Assembly: GCF_029011175.1 (NCBI RefSeq)
Contig: NZ_CP118946.1
Span: 1,054,001-1,118,000, forward strand
DNA from: Winkia neuii
GTDB lineage: Bacteria; Actinomycetota; Actinomycetes; Actinomycetales; Actinomycetaceae
Length of the DNA: 64,000 nucleotides
Direction of reading: 5' to 3'
Below the pieces are notes generated by a model, which worked only from the letters and a program-made list of their open reading frames with translations, was not told where the DNA came from and did no database searches. Positions 53,813 through 62,598 of the stretch are shown in pieces; position 1 is the first letter of the stretch, and each line of letters starts with the position of its first letter. The position numbers and the translations under genes were made by a program.

Positions 53813-54472
53813 TCAGTGGCAGTGCCCCTCGGCCAGTGAGCGCAACGCGGAAATCTCCTTGTCAGCGTCCTCAGCACCGAACACAGCAGAACCAGCAACA
53901 AATACGTCAGCACCTGCATCGGCAGCCTGCTCAATGGTCTTCCGGGATACCCCGCCATCGACCTGGATTGATACTTGCACACCCGCAGCCGAAATAGCCT
54001 TGCGGGCCCGGCGAATTTTTGGCAGCACCTCGCTTATGAACGACTGCCCCCCAAAGCCGGGTTCCACCGTCATACACAGGATCATGTCAAAGTAGCCCAA
54101 CACGTCCTGGAACTGCTCGAACGGAGTGGCAGGATTTAGCGCAAGCCCCACCTTTGCCCCTAGCTTGTGGATCTCTTTTGCCAGTCGAAGAGGCGCTGCC
54201 GCAGCCTCCGCATGGAAGGTTACCGACGCACACCCGACCTCGGCATATTGCGGCGCCCACACGTCAGGATTTTCGATCATCAGGTGGGCATCAACGGGCA
54301 AAATACCTGTTTTTACTACCGATTCCACCACCGGCAATCCCCATGTCAGATTTGGGACGAAATGGTTGTCCATCACGTCAACGTGGGCATAATCAGCATT
54401 CTTGATCTTCGCCAGCTCGCCGCGTAGGTCGGCTATATCGCAATTGAGAATTGAGGGAGAAATCGTAGTCAT
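53813..54472 (-). CDS. rpe: Ribulose-phosphate 3-epimerase
   Basis: A 219-residue TIM-barrel enzyme that interconverts ribulose 5-phosphate and xylulose 5-phosphate in the pentose phosphate pathway. Hallmarks: ISPSILNCD at the N-terminus, [11 protein letters not shown] (31-41) with the catalytic Asp35, [16 protein letters not shown] and QVDGGV. The xylulose-5-phosphate branch supplies precursors, but no direct pathway link to its neighbour rsmB is needed. It has TAGCCT six bases before ATG 54472 and no ribosome-binding site, so it may be transcribed on its own as a leaderless mRNA as well as from the operon. Confidence 0.97.
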   Translation of the reverse strand: MTTISPSILNCDIADLRGELAKIKNADYAHVDVMDNHFVPNLTWGLPVVESVVKTGILPVDAHLMIENPDVWAPQYAEVGCASVTFHAEAAAAPLRLAKEIHKLGAKVGLALNPATPFEQFQDVLGYFDMILCMTVEPGFGGQSFISEVLPKIRRARKAISAAGVQVSIQVDGGVSRKTIEQAADAGADVFVAGSAVFGAEDADKEISALRSLAEGHCH

Positions 54473-54478
54473 GTATCT

Positions 54479-54484
54479 AGGCTA
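54479..54484 (-). promoter_or_regulatory. -10 element for leaderless rpe, overlapping the rsmB stop codon
   Basis: On the minus strand TAGCCT ends six bases before ATG 54472. Its first three bases are the TAG stop of rsmB (54482-54484). Confidence 0.45.
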
Positions 54485-55870
54485 ACCTTTCTTCCGCAAA
54501 AGTGCGGCGAACATGGCATCGGTTTCATCTCTGTCAGGCCATAGCTGCAGCATTGGTCCGTTACCTAGTTCTACTCCCGAAATATCCTTTGCGACCTGGG
54601 CAGCATCAATTATTTCAATGTCGCTGCGGTCCGCTAGCACCTCTGCAATGACCAGTCGGGTTTCCCACACGTGGGGGCTGCAGGTGGCGTAACAAAGTAC
54701 CCCGCCGCCGCGGAGCATTTCAAGGCCCTTACGCAGCAGTTTCCTCTGCAGCCCGGTCAACTTCGCTAGATCGGAGTTAGATTTGCGGTAGCGGGCTTCT
54801 GGCCGTCGGCGCAGCGAGCCGAGACCGGTGCAGGGGGCATCTAACAAGATCCTGTCGAAGCCCTCGCCTTCCAAGTCGAGGGCGTCTGCCACCTGCACCT
54901 GGACGTTATTGAGAGATTGAACGTTCTGCCGAACCAACTCTGCCCGGTGTGGGGTAATCTCGTTTGCCAGCAGACGTGCGCCTCGCTGTGCCGCCAACGC
55001 GCCTAGCAAACCCGCCTTTCCCCCAGGGCCAGCGCACATATCCAACCAGCGGTCGTCTGTCCCTCCGAGGGGAGCCTCGGCAAGTAAGCCAGCTACTAGT
55101 TGCGACCCCGCATCCTGCACTGCCGCGTATCCCCTCTGGATAGGTTCAAGCAGCGCGGGATCACCGTGCTGCAGAATTACTGCCCACGGTGAGATATCCG
55201 AGAAGGCAACATTGGTATTAAGCTCGTCCTCGGCAATATCGGCCAGCCTTTCCCGATCGATCAGTCCAGGACGGGCGCACAGAGTAACATACGGAGATTC
55301 ATTATCCGCATACAAGATGTCTGCTAGCGCATCTGCCCTGCCTGCAGCTTTAGCCGCTTCCGCTATGGCACCCACAATCCACTCCGGGTGGGATGAACAG
55401 ATCGCTAAAGCCTGCTGCTCACTTTTGCCCTGCGTTATGCGATTATCCCATTCTTCATTGTCGCGCTCGCTGACTCGGCGAAGCGCAGCATTTACCAACT
55501 TGGCTGGCCCATCAGAGGTGTGTACCCGCGCCTGGTCTACTGTTTCGGCGACTGCAGCATGTGCGGGCACACGCATATAAAGGAGCTGATAGGCACCGAT
55601 GCGCAAAAGAGCCCGAACCGGTAAATCTAGCTTCGAAACCAGCCTGGAGCTAGCACTTGAAATAATCGCGTCCAGACGAGCCATCTCGCGCAACGTGCCG
55701 TAGGTAATCTCTGTTGCAAATGCAGCATCGCGCCCCTTTACCCGCTTGCGGCTCAAGACCTTCGGCAATAGCAAATTGGCATAGGCATCGCGCTCATCTA
55801 CAGCACACAAGACCTCAAAAGCAGCCTCACGAGCTGGATCCAGCCTCTTAGCTTTAGCTCTATAGCTCAT
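54482..55870 (-). CDS. rsmB: 16S rRNA (cytosine-967-C5)-methyltransferase
   Basis: A 462-residue RsmB/Fmu protein. The N-terminal NusB-like domain (about 10-150) binds RNA. The SAM domain has MCAGPGGK (278-285), C347 in DAPCTGLG and the catalytic C397 in YATCSPH. It methylates C967 of 16S rRNA in the E. coli numbering. The ATG at 55870 overlaps the fmt stop (ATGA), fixing the order fmt-rsmB in one operon; this pairing is widespread in bacteria. Confidence 0.96.
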   Translation of the reverse strand: MSYRAKAKRLDPAREAAFEVLCAVDERDAYANLLLPKVLSRKRVKGRDAAFATEITYGTLREMARLDAIISSASSRLVSKLDLPVRALLRIGAYQLLYMRVPAHAAVAETVDQARVHTSDGPAKLVNAALRRVSERDNEEWDNRITQGKSEQQALAICSSHPEWIVGAIAEAAKAAGRADALADILYADNESPYVTLCARPGLIDRERLADIAEDELNTNVAFSDISPWAVILQHGDPALLEPIQRGYAAVQDAGSQLVAGLLAEAPLGGTDDRWLDMCAGPGGKAGLLGALAAQRGARLLANEITPHRAELVRQNVQSLNNVQVQVADALDLEGEGFDRILLDAPCTGLGSLRRRPEARYRKSNSDLAKLTGLQRKLLRKGLEMLRGGGVLCYATCSPHVWETRLVIAEVLADRSDIEIIDAAQVAKDISGVELGNGPMLQLWPDRDETDAMFAALLRKKG

Positions 55871-56787
55871 TTCTCCTCCATCTTTGAGGAAGCATCAAGG
55901 TGTGCTCCTCTAGCCCAAGCCGCCCCACTCATCCAAGATTTACCAGCTGGCGCAACCTGCCCAATTTCGAGCGCCTCGGTGCCGGTGCCTACGAAAAGCT
56001 GCTTTTTTGTCGCCTGGATTGCCCCCGCCGGCAAGGTCTTAGCTGTGATAGTTGGACTGGCAATTTTCATACGAGTCCCCTGATGGGTCGACCATGCCCC
56101 TGGAGTAAAGGCACGGATCTTCGCGCTTACCTCTTCAGCCGGGCGCTGCCAGTCAACTTGCTGAGCTGCCTTATTGAACATCTTCGCATAAGAGGACGTT
56201 CCTTCTTGTGGCAGAGGGGCCTCATTTCCATCGGCAATCTTAGCGAGTACGTGCCCAATCATCTGGGCTGCTTTCACATTCAAGGCTTCAAACAGTTGCG
56301 GGGTATCAGTAGAGGGGGAAATGGGGACTTCTTGCTTGTCCCAGATTGGGCCGGTGTCCAGGCCCTCTTCAATTTGGAAAATGCTTACGCCCGTTTCGCG
56401 CTCCCCCGCTTCGATAGCACGTTCCACCGGCGCTGCCCCGCGCCACTTGGGCAGCAGCGAATAATGCACGTTTATCCAGCCTTTGGGGAGCTGTGCTAGT
56501 GCTGGCGGCGGAATAATTTGCCCATACGCAACAACCACTGCCAGATCCGCATGCAATGAATCCAGCAATTGATGAGCAGCCTCATCTTTCAATGTTGCCG
56601 GTTTATACACGGGGATAGATAGTTCTTCCGCCCTCTTCGCTATTTGAGAGGGACGAAGTTTCTTCGACCGTCCTCTAGGCGCATCCGGGCGGGTGAGCAC
56701 ACCTACGATTTCGTGATCTTCTAGGGCGGCAACTGCCTCTAGCAATGGCAGCGCAGTATCAGGAGTTCCAGCAAAAATTAAACGCAC
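55867..56787 (-). CDS. fmt: Methionyl-tRNA formyltransferase
   Basis: A 306-residue enzyme that formylates initiator Met-tRNA using 10-formyl-THF. Seen: FAGTPD (5-10), the active-site triad N106, H108 and D144 in INVHYSLLPKWRGAAP and GLDTGPI, and the C-terminal OB-like tRNA-binding domain (VSAKIRAFTPGAWSTHQG). GTG 56787 is selected over the long upstream frame because the family starts at VRLIFAGTP and TACACT ends six bases before it. The promoter lies across the priA stop, so fmt can be transcribed independently of priA. Confidence 0.95.
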   Translation of the reverse strand: MRLIFAGTPDTALPLLEAVAALEDHEIVGVLTRPDAPRGRSKKLRPSQIAKRAEELSIPVYKPATLKDEAAHQLLDSLHADLAVVVAYGQIIPPPALAQLPKGWINVHYSLLPKWRGAAPVERAIEAGERETGVSIFQIEEGLDTGPIWDKQEVPISPSTDTPQLFEALNVKAAQMIGHVLAKIADGNEAPLPQEGTSSYAKMFNKAAQQVDWQRPAEEVSAKIRAFTPGAWSTHQGTRMKIASPTITAKTLPAGAIQATKKQLFVGTGTEALEIGQVAPAGKSWMSGAAWARGAHLDASSKMEEK

Positions 56788-56791
56788 TAAG

Positions 56792-58786
56792 CTAGTGTAC
56801 CGACCATAGATCTGCCGGCGAGACTTGGACGCGCACTTTCTGCTTTCGAGCAGCACTACGACTGGCCTGAACGCCATTTAACGCGGTCATCAATTGCATA
56901 TGTTCGCCGAGATGACTGCGTAGCAATGCACGTACCCCATTGCTTGTAGGAAGCGGCCCAAGCACCTCGTACTTTAGCTGGAGGGGAGATTCCTTCAGCT
57001 GTGCGAGCAGCTCTTCAACTGCCTCCTGACCGCCATCAACAGCAACCATCCAGTTCACGGGCGGTAAGTCCAAAGTTTTTCGCTCTTCATATTCTCTGCG
57101 GGCCCATCCGGGCCCATCCCAGCGAATAAACGCTCCGGCCAGTGCTCTATCTACAGCTCCCAGAAGAAGAGTCCTCCCCTCTGGACGCACTAACGCGGCC
57201 GCATTAAACCAGCGTCTAAGAGCCTCAGTGGGAGCCCACAGTTCTGGCCGCCCCGCCGTGGCTGCCCCATCCAGTAATACAGCCGCAAAGTAGCCCCTTT
57301 CGGCAACTGGCTCAGCACCCGGCGTCGCAACAACAAGGCGAGGCTGGGCATCTATCTCTTCTACAACCGCCCTAGCCGCCCCAGAAACAGTAACTGTAAC
57401 TCCGGGAAATGCTCTGCCAAGTTCTTCGCCAACGCGACGAGCCCCAACTTTTCGAGAACGGATTCGCGCCGATCCACACTCGGGACAGTGATAGTTAGGA
57501 TTCGTCTTACCGCACCAGTTACAGGACAACATTCCGGCACCAGAAAGCGAAAGCGGCCCAGAGCACTCCTGGCACCTTGCAAGTGAACCGCAATCGACGC
57601 AAGCCGTGACCGGAACGTAGCCCTCCCGAGGTGCCTGAATCAGCACTGGCCCATGCTCGAGTCCACGAGCAAGCAATTTATGTGCTGGAGGCGGAATGCG
57701 CATGTGACCGCTTGGGCCATAAGCCTCCAGTTCCTGGTCCGTTGGCGCCTCGTTGATACAGGTGTGCGACCGCAGCACTTCCCTAAGAGGAGTTACGGAA
57801 GCACACCAGCCAGACTCTAGTAGCATGTGTGCCTCGACAGAGCGAGCATATCCCCCAAGAACTAGACCGCATTGGGCAAGTGCGGCACGTTCGACGGCAA
57901 TTGTGCGTGCATGCAGATAGGGACTGCGTCTGCCCTCCAAGCTATCGGACGCCTCATCCCAAATTGCTATTAGTCCAAGATCCGAAAGTGGAGCCCAGAT
58001 TGCGCTTCTGGTCCCCACAACAACCTTTGTGCCTCCACTTAGGCAGACCAGGTGAGCCCTATAGCGTTGTGCATCGGAGAGCCCGGAGCCCATTCTTAGA
58101 TGATCAATTCCGGCCTGCTCCAGCATTGTGGAGAAGTACTTTACCTGAGAGGCTGTAGGAAGTATCACCAGGGCAGTTCGCTTCGAGGCAAGCGTCGAGG
58201 CAACGAGCGCTATGTATTGACCAACCCAGCCCTGTTCGCCCGACGGGGGCATCCCCATTACCAATGCTCTAGGAGACTGCCCAGCTTGCAGACGAGAACA
58301 CAGCGCCTTGCCACTATCGGTACCGGCAAAAACGTCGCTACGAATCTGCAGATCGGGAAAGTCCGCTTCGTTAGGCACAAAGCTACCTTCAGTACGCGCA
58401 TGTCGCTTAGGAATAGCCTCAGCTAGGATCCCGGCAATGGAACCGCAGTATTTGCGGCTCAGCCGTACCGCTAACTCGTAAATACTGTCTGTCAGTAGTG
58501 GTTGAGTTGAAACTACCGAGCGAATACGTGCCAGCCTGCCTGGATGCTCTGTGGTGCTACCACGAGATATTACCCAGCCATTGTGCCGGCTCCCCGCCAT
58601 ATTGACGCGGACCAGGCCACCGACCTTCGCATTGCGTGTCTTCGCATCCAGCACATAATCCAGAGGACGGTTGAGGTGCGGCACCGATAGATCCACTAAA
58701 ACTGACACCACAGGATTTTCTACCCCGGGCACTGTTACAGTGCGCGGGGTAGGGTCCGGCAGTGCCAGAAGCGCATCTTGGATCAT
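56792..58786 (-). CDS. priA: Primosomal protein PriA-like, predicted helicase-dead
   Basis: A 664-residue PriA homologue. The N-terminal 3'-DNA-binding domain (PVVSVLVDLSVPHLNRPLDYVL) and the zinc-binding cysteines C396, C399, C405, C408, C422, C425, C434 and C437 are intact. The ATPase motifs are not: the Walker A position reads PPSGEQGW (180-187) without GKT, and the DEAH box is WDEASD (276-281). PriA proteins of actinobacteria generally show this loss and probably act as replication-restart scaffolds without helicase activity. TTTAAT six bases before ATG 58786 suggests a leaderless start. It lies between metK and fmt. Confidence 0.93.
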   Translation of the reverse strand: MIQDALLALPDPTPRTVTVPGVENPVVSVLVDLSVPHLNRPLDYVLDAKTRNAKVGGLVRVNMAGSRHNGWVISRGSTTEHPGRLARIRSVVSTQPLLTDSIYELAVRLSRKYCGSIAGILAEAIPKRHARTEGSFVPNEADFPDLQIRSDVFAGTDSGKALCSRLQAGQSPRALVMGMPPSGEQGWVGQYIALVASTLASKRTALVILPTASQVKYFSTMLEQAGIDHLRMGSGLSDAQRYRAHLVCLSGGTKVVVGTRSAIWAPLSDLGLIAIWDEASDSLEGRRSPYLHARTIAVERAALAQCGLVLGGYARSVEAHMLLESGWCASVTPLREVLRSHTCINEAPTDQELEAYGPSGHMRIPPPAHKLLARGLEHGPVLIQAPREGYVPVTACVDCGSLARCQECSGPLSLSGAGMLSCNWCGKTNPNYHCPECGSARIRSRKVGARRVGEELGRAFPGVTVTVSGAARAVVEEIDAQPRLVVATPGAEPVAERGYFAAVLLDGAATAGRPELWAPTEALRRWFNAAALVRPEGRTLLLGAVDRALAGAFIRWDGPGWARREYEERKTLDLPPVNWMVAVDGGQEAVEELLAQLKESPLQLKYEVLGPLPTSNGVRALLRSHLGEHMQLMTALNGVQASRSAARKQKVRVQVSPADLWSVH
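56794..56799 (-). promoter_or_regulatory. -10 element for leaderless fmt
   Basis: On the minus strand TACACT ends six bases before GTG 56787 and shares its last T with the first base of the priA TAG stop. Confidence 0.5.
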
Positions 58787-58792
58787 GTCTTA

Positions 58793-58798
58793 ATTAAA
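58793..58798 (-). promoter_or_regulatory. -10 element for leaderless priA
   Basis: On the minus strand TTTAAT (five of six to the consensus) ends six bases before ATG 58786, and no Shine-Dalgarno is present. Confidence 0.4.
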
Positions 58799-58821
58799 GC
58801 TTCTGCCACAGACAGATGAAA

Positions 58822-60006
58822 CTATAGGGCAGCCTTCAGTTCCTCGATCTTATTCGTCTTCTCCCAGCTGAACTCACTACGCCCGAAGTGGCCGTAGGAG
58901 GAGGTGGCCTTGAATACAGGTTCTTTCAACGACAGAGCATCGATAATGGCCGCCGGCCGCAGATCGAATACGGTAGACACTGCCTTCTGCAGTGCCTCTT
59001 CCGGAACTGTAGCAGTACCGAAAGTATCTACCCACAAACCTACCGGACGAGCTTTTCCGATTGCGTAAGCAACCTGAATTTCACAGCGCGAGGCAAGCTT
59101 TGCCGCAACAACATTCTTTGCCACCCACCGGAGTGCATATGCGGCGGAGCGGTCTACTTTGGAAGCGTCCTTGCCAGAGAAGGCGCCTCCCCCGTGCCGT
59201 GCGTACCCCCCGTAGGTGTCAACGATAATCTTTCTGCCAGTCAGGCCTGCATCGCCCATGGGGCCGCCTACCGTGAATAGGCCGGCGGGATTCACAAAGA
59301 CGGAATCCGAATCGGGCATAGACCATCCCAGCTCAGCCAACGTCGGCTCAATAACTGTCTCGACAATTGCAGGACGCAACTTGGCAAGGGCGAGATCCGG
59401 CGAATGCTGGCTGGAAACCACTACAGTATCCAGCCCTACAGGGGTGTCGCCCTCATAAGCAACAGTGACCTGGGTCTTCCCGTCCGGACGAAGCCCCTCG
59501 ACGATGTTCTCTTTGCGAACCTGAGCCAGTCGCTTGGCCAGCTTATGGGCTAGCCAAATCGGTGCCGGCATCAAATCAGGTGTCTCGTCGCACGCATACC
59601 CAAACATGAGGCCCTGGTCACCAGCGCCCTGCACGTCGTACGCGTCGTAATCGCCACTCAGGTCGTCTCGAACTTCCCACGACTTCTCTACACCCGCCTG
59701 AATATCCGGGCTTTGCTGATCAATTGAGGTCAGCACCCCGCAAGAGTTGCCATCGAAACCAACCTCGGAAGAGGTGTAACCAATGGAAGAAACTTCTCCG
59801 CGCACAATCTGCGGAATCTCGACGTAGGCGTCAGTGGTAATCTCGCCTGCTACGTGAACCTGGCCAGTAGTTGCCAAGGTTTCGACAGCCAGATGCGCAT
59901 TGGGATCCTGTTCTAAGACAGCGTCCAAAATCGCGTCAGAAATCCGGTCACATACCTTATCGGGGTGGCCTTCGGTAACAGATTCAGAAGTAAACAGACG
60001 GTTCAT
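58822..60006 (-). CDS. metK: S-adenosylmethionine synthetase
   Basis: A 394-residue MAT that makes SAM from methionine and ATP. Diagnostic segments: [20 protein letters not shown] (N-terminus), [12 protein letters not shown], and [19 protein letters not shown] with the P-loop-like GGGAFSGKD. It serves the several SAM-dependent enzymes here (RsmB, TrmO, TRAM methyltransferase). ATG 60006 has GGAGAGAAG upstream; the frame is open further into the coaBC end. A 29-base gap follows coaBC. No SAM riboswitch-like fold is seen. Confidence 0.97.
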   Translation of the reverse strand: MNRLFTSESVTEGHPDKVCDRISDAILDAVLEQDPNAHLAVETLATTGQVHVAGEITTDAYVEIPQIVRGEVSSIGYTSSEVGFDGNSCGVLTSIDQQSPDIQAGVEKSWEVRDDLSGDYDAYDVQGAGDQGLMFGYACDETPDLMPAPIWLAHKLAKRLAQVRKENIVEGLRPDGKTQVTVAYEGDTPVGLDTVVVSSQHSPDLALAKLRPAIVETVIEPTLAELGWSMPDSDSVFVNPAGLFTVGGPMGDAGLTGRKIIVDTYGGYARHGGGAFSGKDASKVDRSAAYALRWVAKNVVAAKLASRCEIQVAYAIGKARPVGLWVDTFGTATVPEEALQKAVSTVFDLRPAAIIDALSLKEPVFKATSSYGHFGRSEFSWEKTNKIEELKAAL

Positions 60007-60035
60007 AGATCTTCTCTCCCAACTTGCGGGACTTT

Positions 60036-61232
60036 CTAGCACTTAGAAGCTAGAGTACTAATTTCCTCAACAACGGCGCGGGCAACAACATCTTTTGGAC
60101 CCTGTGCACTGCCAAGCTGTTGACCTTTGGCATCGACGAGCGTAATAGTCGTGTCAACGTCGCCAAATCCGGCGGTATCTCCGACCTGATTGATAACAAG
60201 CAGATCAGCCCCCTTGCGGCGGGCCTTCTCTTTTCCTAGCTGTGCCACCTCTGTAGGAGTACCAGTCTCTGCAGCAAAGCCAACCACCAGCTGGCCAGGT
60301 CGCCTATTCTGCGCCAATTCAGCCAAAATATCTGGATTCTTAGTCAGTTCCAGCACCATGGTGTCAGCTGGCGTCTTCTTGATTTTCCCGGCGGATACTG
60401 TCTTCGGAGTAAAATCAGCGACCGCGGCGCACTGCACTAGAATGTCACACTCAGCCTGTGCCGCGAGCATTGCCTCCTCGAGCTCGGCTGTGCTAGCGAC
60501 AGACACGACTCGCGTGCCAGCGGGGACTATCGCGTCTTCGACGTTTGCTCCGACAAAGGTTACTTCAGCGCCGGCGGCAGCAAGCTCACTAGCAATAGAA
60601 GCGCCCATGCGCCCGGAGGATCGATTTCCAATCCACCGCACAGGATCGAGCGGCTCGCGAGTCCCACCAGCAGACACGGCAGCCTTATATCCTCGCAGCG
60701 ACTGCTTCCGCAGCGCCGCTTTGAGGTGGAACAAGATTGTGGCTTCATCCGGCAAACGTCCTCGGCCCGAGTCGCCGGAGGATAGATCTCCTTGCGCGGG
60801 AGTAACGACGCGAACGCCACGTGTCCGCAATGTATCCACGTTAGTCTGCGTGGCAGGGTGCTCCCACATCTGCGTGTGCATAGCAGGAACCACTACCAGC
60901 GGACACGTTAGTGCTAGCAAAGTGGTGCTCAGTAGATCGTCCGCTATACCGCAAGCCATCTTTGCGAGTACGTTGGCTGTTGCAGGCACGACCAGGGCAA
61001 CATCTGCCTTCCTGGCAGCCTCAATATGGTCAACGTGCTGAGCATCTTCAAAAACGCCCGTCCGCACAGGCTCTCCGGTAAGAGCTTCCCAGGTGGCCTT
61101 TCCCACCATCTGCAAAGCATCAGCAGTAGGAATAACACGGACATGCCAGCCGGCCTTGATAAGAGCTCTTACAACACCGACTGCCTTATAGGCCGCGATC
61201 CCTCCGGTTACTCCTACAAGCGCATTTGCCAT
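60036..61232 (-). CDS. coaBC: Bifunctional phosphopantothenoylcysteine decarboxylase / phosphopantothenate-cysteine ligase
   Basis: A 398-residue fusion that carries out two steps of coenzyme A synthesis. The N-terminal CoaC domain (about 1-180) is a flavoprotein with [13 protein letters not shown] and [13 protein letters not shown]. The C-terminal CoaB domain (about 190-398) has [22 protein letters not shown] and [23 protein letters not shown] before ATG 61232 is a reasonable ribosome-binding site. The coaBC-metK order with rpoZ and gmk upstream is standard in actinobacteria. Confidence 0.97.
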   Translation of the reverse strand: MANALVGVTGGIAAYKAVGVVRALIKAGWHVRVIPTADALQMVGKATWEALTGEPVRTGVFEDAQHVDHIEAARKADVALVVPATANVLAKMACGIADDLLSTTLLALTCPLVVVPAMHTQMWEHPATQTNVDTLRTRGVRVVTPAQGDLSSGDSGRGRLPDEATILFHLKAALRKQSLRGYKAAVSAGGTREPLDPVRWIGNRSSGRMGASIASELAAAGAEVTFVGANVEDAIVPAGTRVVSVASTAELEEAMLAAQAECDILVQCAAVADFTPKTVSAGKIKKTPADTMVLELTKNPDILAELAQNRRPGQLVVGFAAETGTPTEVAQLGKEKARRKGADLLVINQVGDTAGFGDVDTTITLVDAKGQQLGSAQGPKDVVARAVVEEISTLASKC

Positions 61233-61235
61233 GGA

Positions 61236-61505
61236 CTATTCCTTGTCGGTTCCCTGCTCCATAGACAGCAAGCCCTCATTGATCTCGCGGAGCGCGGTAC
61301 CGAGCGGCTTGTCCTCAGGAGAAACCTCAACTAGAGGCCCGGGGGTAGAGATCATCCCGTCCGCTACCTGCTGGTTGTAAGTGTTGATCTGACGGGCACG
61401 CTTTGCTGCGTACACAACCAATGCATACTTGGAATCTACCCTCTCGAGCAGATCGTCGATTGGAGGATTCGTAATTCCTTCGGGATGTGCGACAATTCCG
61501 GACAT
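61236..61505 (-). CDS. rpoZ: RNA polymerase omega subunit
   Basis: An 89-residue omega subunit that helps assemble RNA polymerase. [20 protein letters not shown] with AAKRARQIN is the family core; the C-terminal part ([20 protein letters not shown]) is actinobacterial. ATG 61505 is chosen because AAGGAAAGGA lies upstream and homologues begin close to it. The gene starts 28 bases after the gmk stop and ends three bases before coaBC. Confidence 0.95.
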   Translation of the reverse strand: MSGIVAHPEGITNPPIDDLLERVDSKYALVVYAAKRARQINTYNQQVADGMISTPGPLVEVSPEDKPLGTALREINEGLLSMEQGTDKE

Positions 61506-61533
61506 TTGATTCCTTTCCTTCAACTGCCCTATT

Positions 61534-62100
61534 TTATGCCAGGCCCATAACGGAGGCCAGCTTAGAAACTGCGGTATTTACCTCATCATTTACGATTTGA
61601 ACGTCGAATTCGTCAGCAGCTGCAAGCTCCACTTTTGCGGTCTGCAGTCTTCTAGTCTGCTCTAATTCATCTTCAGTTCCTCGTCCGCGCAATCGCGACA
61701 CAAGCTCCTCCCACGAAGGTGGAAGCAGGAAGACTAACTGAGCATCGGGGCGCTTCTGCCGAATCTGCCGAGCACCGGCCAAGTCGATCTCGACTAGCAC
61801 CGCCCTACCCTCAGACAAGGCGTTATCTACCGGTTCGGCTGGAGTTCCGTAGCAGTGCGCCCCGTGCACCTGCGCCCATTCAAGCATCTTCCCATCGCGC
61901 ACTAACTGGTCAAAGCGATGTTGATTGACAAAATAGTAGTCCTTGCCGTCCTCTTCACCAGGACGAGGATTGCGAGTAGTAGCTGAGATAGAAACATAAA
62001 GGTTTGGGTAAAGCTCCCTCAACCTTGCCACTACTGTCCCTTTACCCACCGCCGTGGGACCTGCAAGTACCGTAAGTTTCGCGCTCATAGATACAATCAT
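61534..62100 (-). CDS. gmk: Guanylate kinase
   Basis: A 188-residue kinase that makes GDP from GMP. The P-loop reads GPTAVGKGT (14-22), followed by [22 protein letters not shown], which binds GMP, and a lid with [10 protein letters not shown]. Initiation may be at ATG 62100 or at the fifth codon (ATG 62088); neither has a clear ribosome-binding site, and the second gives the usual [12 protein letters not shown] start. It follows mihF as in other actinobacteria, behind a strong hairpin. Confidence 0.95.
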   Translation of the reverse strand: MIVSMSAKLTVLAGPTAVGKGTVVARLRELYPNLYVSISATTRNPRPGEEDGKDYYFVNQHRFDQLVRDGKMLEWAQVHGAHCYGTPAEPVDNALSEGRAVLVEIDLAGARQIRQKRPDAQLVFLLPPSWEELVSRLRGRGTEDELEQTRRLQTAKVELAAADEFDVQIVNDEVNTAVSKLASVMGLA

Positions 62101-62139
62101 GCCTTACTTGGGCGCCGCTCCCAAATAGTCGCTTAAATC

Positions 62140-62177
62140 CGTAAGGGGGCACAGACCAAGTCTGCGCCCCCCTTACG
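62140..62177 (-). terminator. Hairpin between mihF and gmk
   Basis: CGTAAGGGGGC pairs with GCCCCCCTTACG (one bulged C), and an inner CAGAC/GTCTG stem closes CAA. On the minus strand a weak T tract (GATTTAAG) follows. It may attenuate read-through from mihF into gmk. Confidence 0.65.
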
Positions 62178-62188
62178 AAAGTACTGAG

Positions 62189-62500
62189 CTAGCCGAAGCG
62201 GCGAATCAGCTCCTGAGCCTGGTGAACTCCCAGACCGCGAATACGTCGCGACTGAGCGATCCCAATCTCCTCCATAATGTTCTGGGCGGTGGTCGAGCCT
62301 ACGCGGGGCAGAGACTCCAGAAGGGTAACAACCTTCATCTTGCCGAGTGCTTCATCCTCTTTGGCATCCTTGAGCACCTTCGACAAGGTGGTCTGATGCT
62401 TCTTCAGAGCTACCTTAACTTCAGCGCGGACGCGACGAGCTTCAGCAGCCTTTTCCAGAGCAGCAGCACGCTGTTCGGCTGTTAGTGGAGGCAGAGCCAT
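62189..62500 (-). CDS. mihF: Actinobacterial integration host factor (mIHF)
   Basis: A 103-residue nucleoid protein that bends DNA without HU-like homology. MALPPLTAEQRAAALEKA and an Arg/Lys-rich helix (RRVRAEVKVALKKHQTTL) are followed by the helix-two-turn-helix LLESLPRVGSTTAQNIMEEI and GLGVHQAQELIRRFG. ATG 62500 follows GAGAGG with spacing six. The longer frame upstream is not used by homologues. It lies between pyrF and gmk, its usual place. Confidence 0.96.
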   Translation of the reverse strand: MALPPLTAEQRAAALEKAAEARRVRAEVKVALKKHQTTLSKVLKDAKEDEALGKMKVVTLLESLPRVGSTTAQNIMEEIGIAQSRRIRGLGVHQAQELIRRFG

Positions 62501-62507
62501 AAAAACC

Positions 62508-62520
62508 TCTCTAATTGAAT
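62508..62520. promoter_or_regulatory. 13-bp inverted repeat in the mihF leader
   Basis: On the minus strand CTAATTCAATTAG is a perfect 6-1-6 inverted repeat just upstream of the mihF ribosome-binding site. It could be an operator or chance A/T symmetry. No firm -10 could be placed next to it. Confidence 0.25.
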
Positions 62521-62598
62521 TAGTTGTACAGACGCGCAAAATCTTACGATATTGCTGGACTAACGCAAAAGCTCGCCCAGCACCTATCCCATACATGA

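Noticed and set aside
57100-57119. Tandem direct repeat of GGGCCCATCC
   Set aside because: Two copies of ten bases within priA encoding DGPGWARR; a local coincidence without wider structure.
60007-60035. SAM riboswitch upstream of metK
   Set aside because: The gap to coaBC is only 29 bases, too short for any SAM riboswitch class I know.
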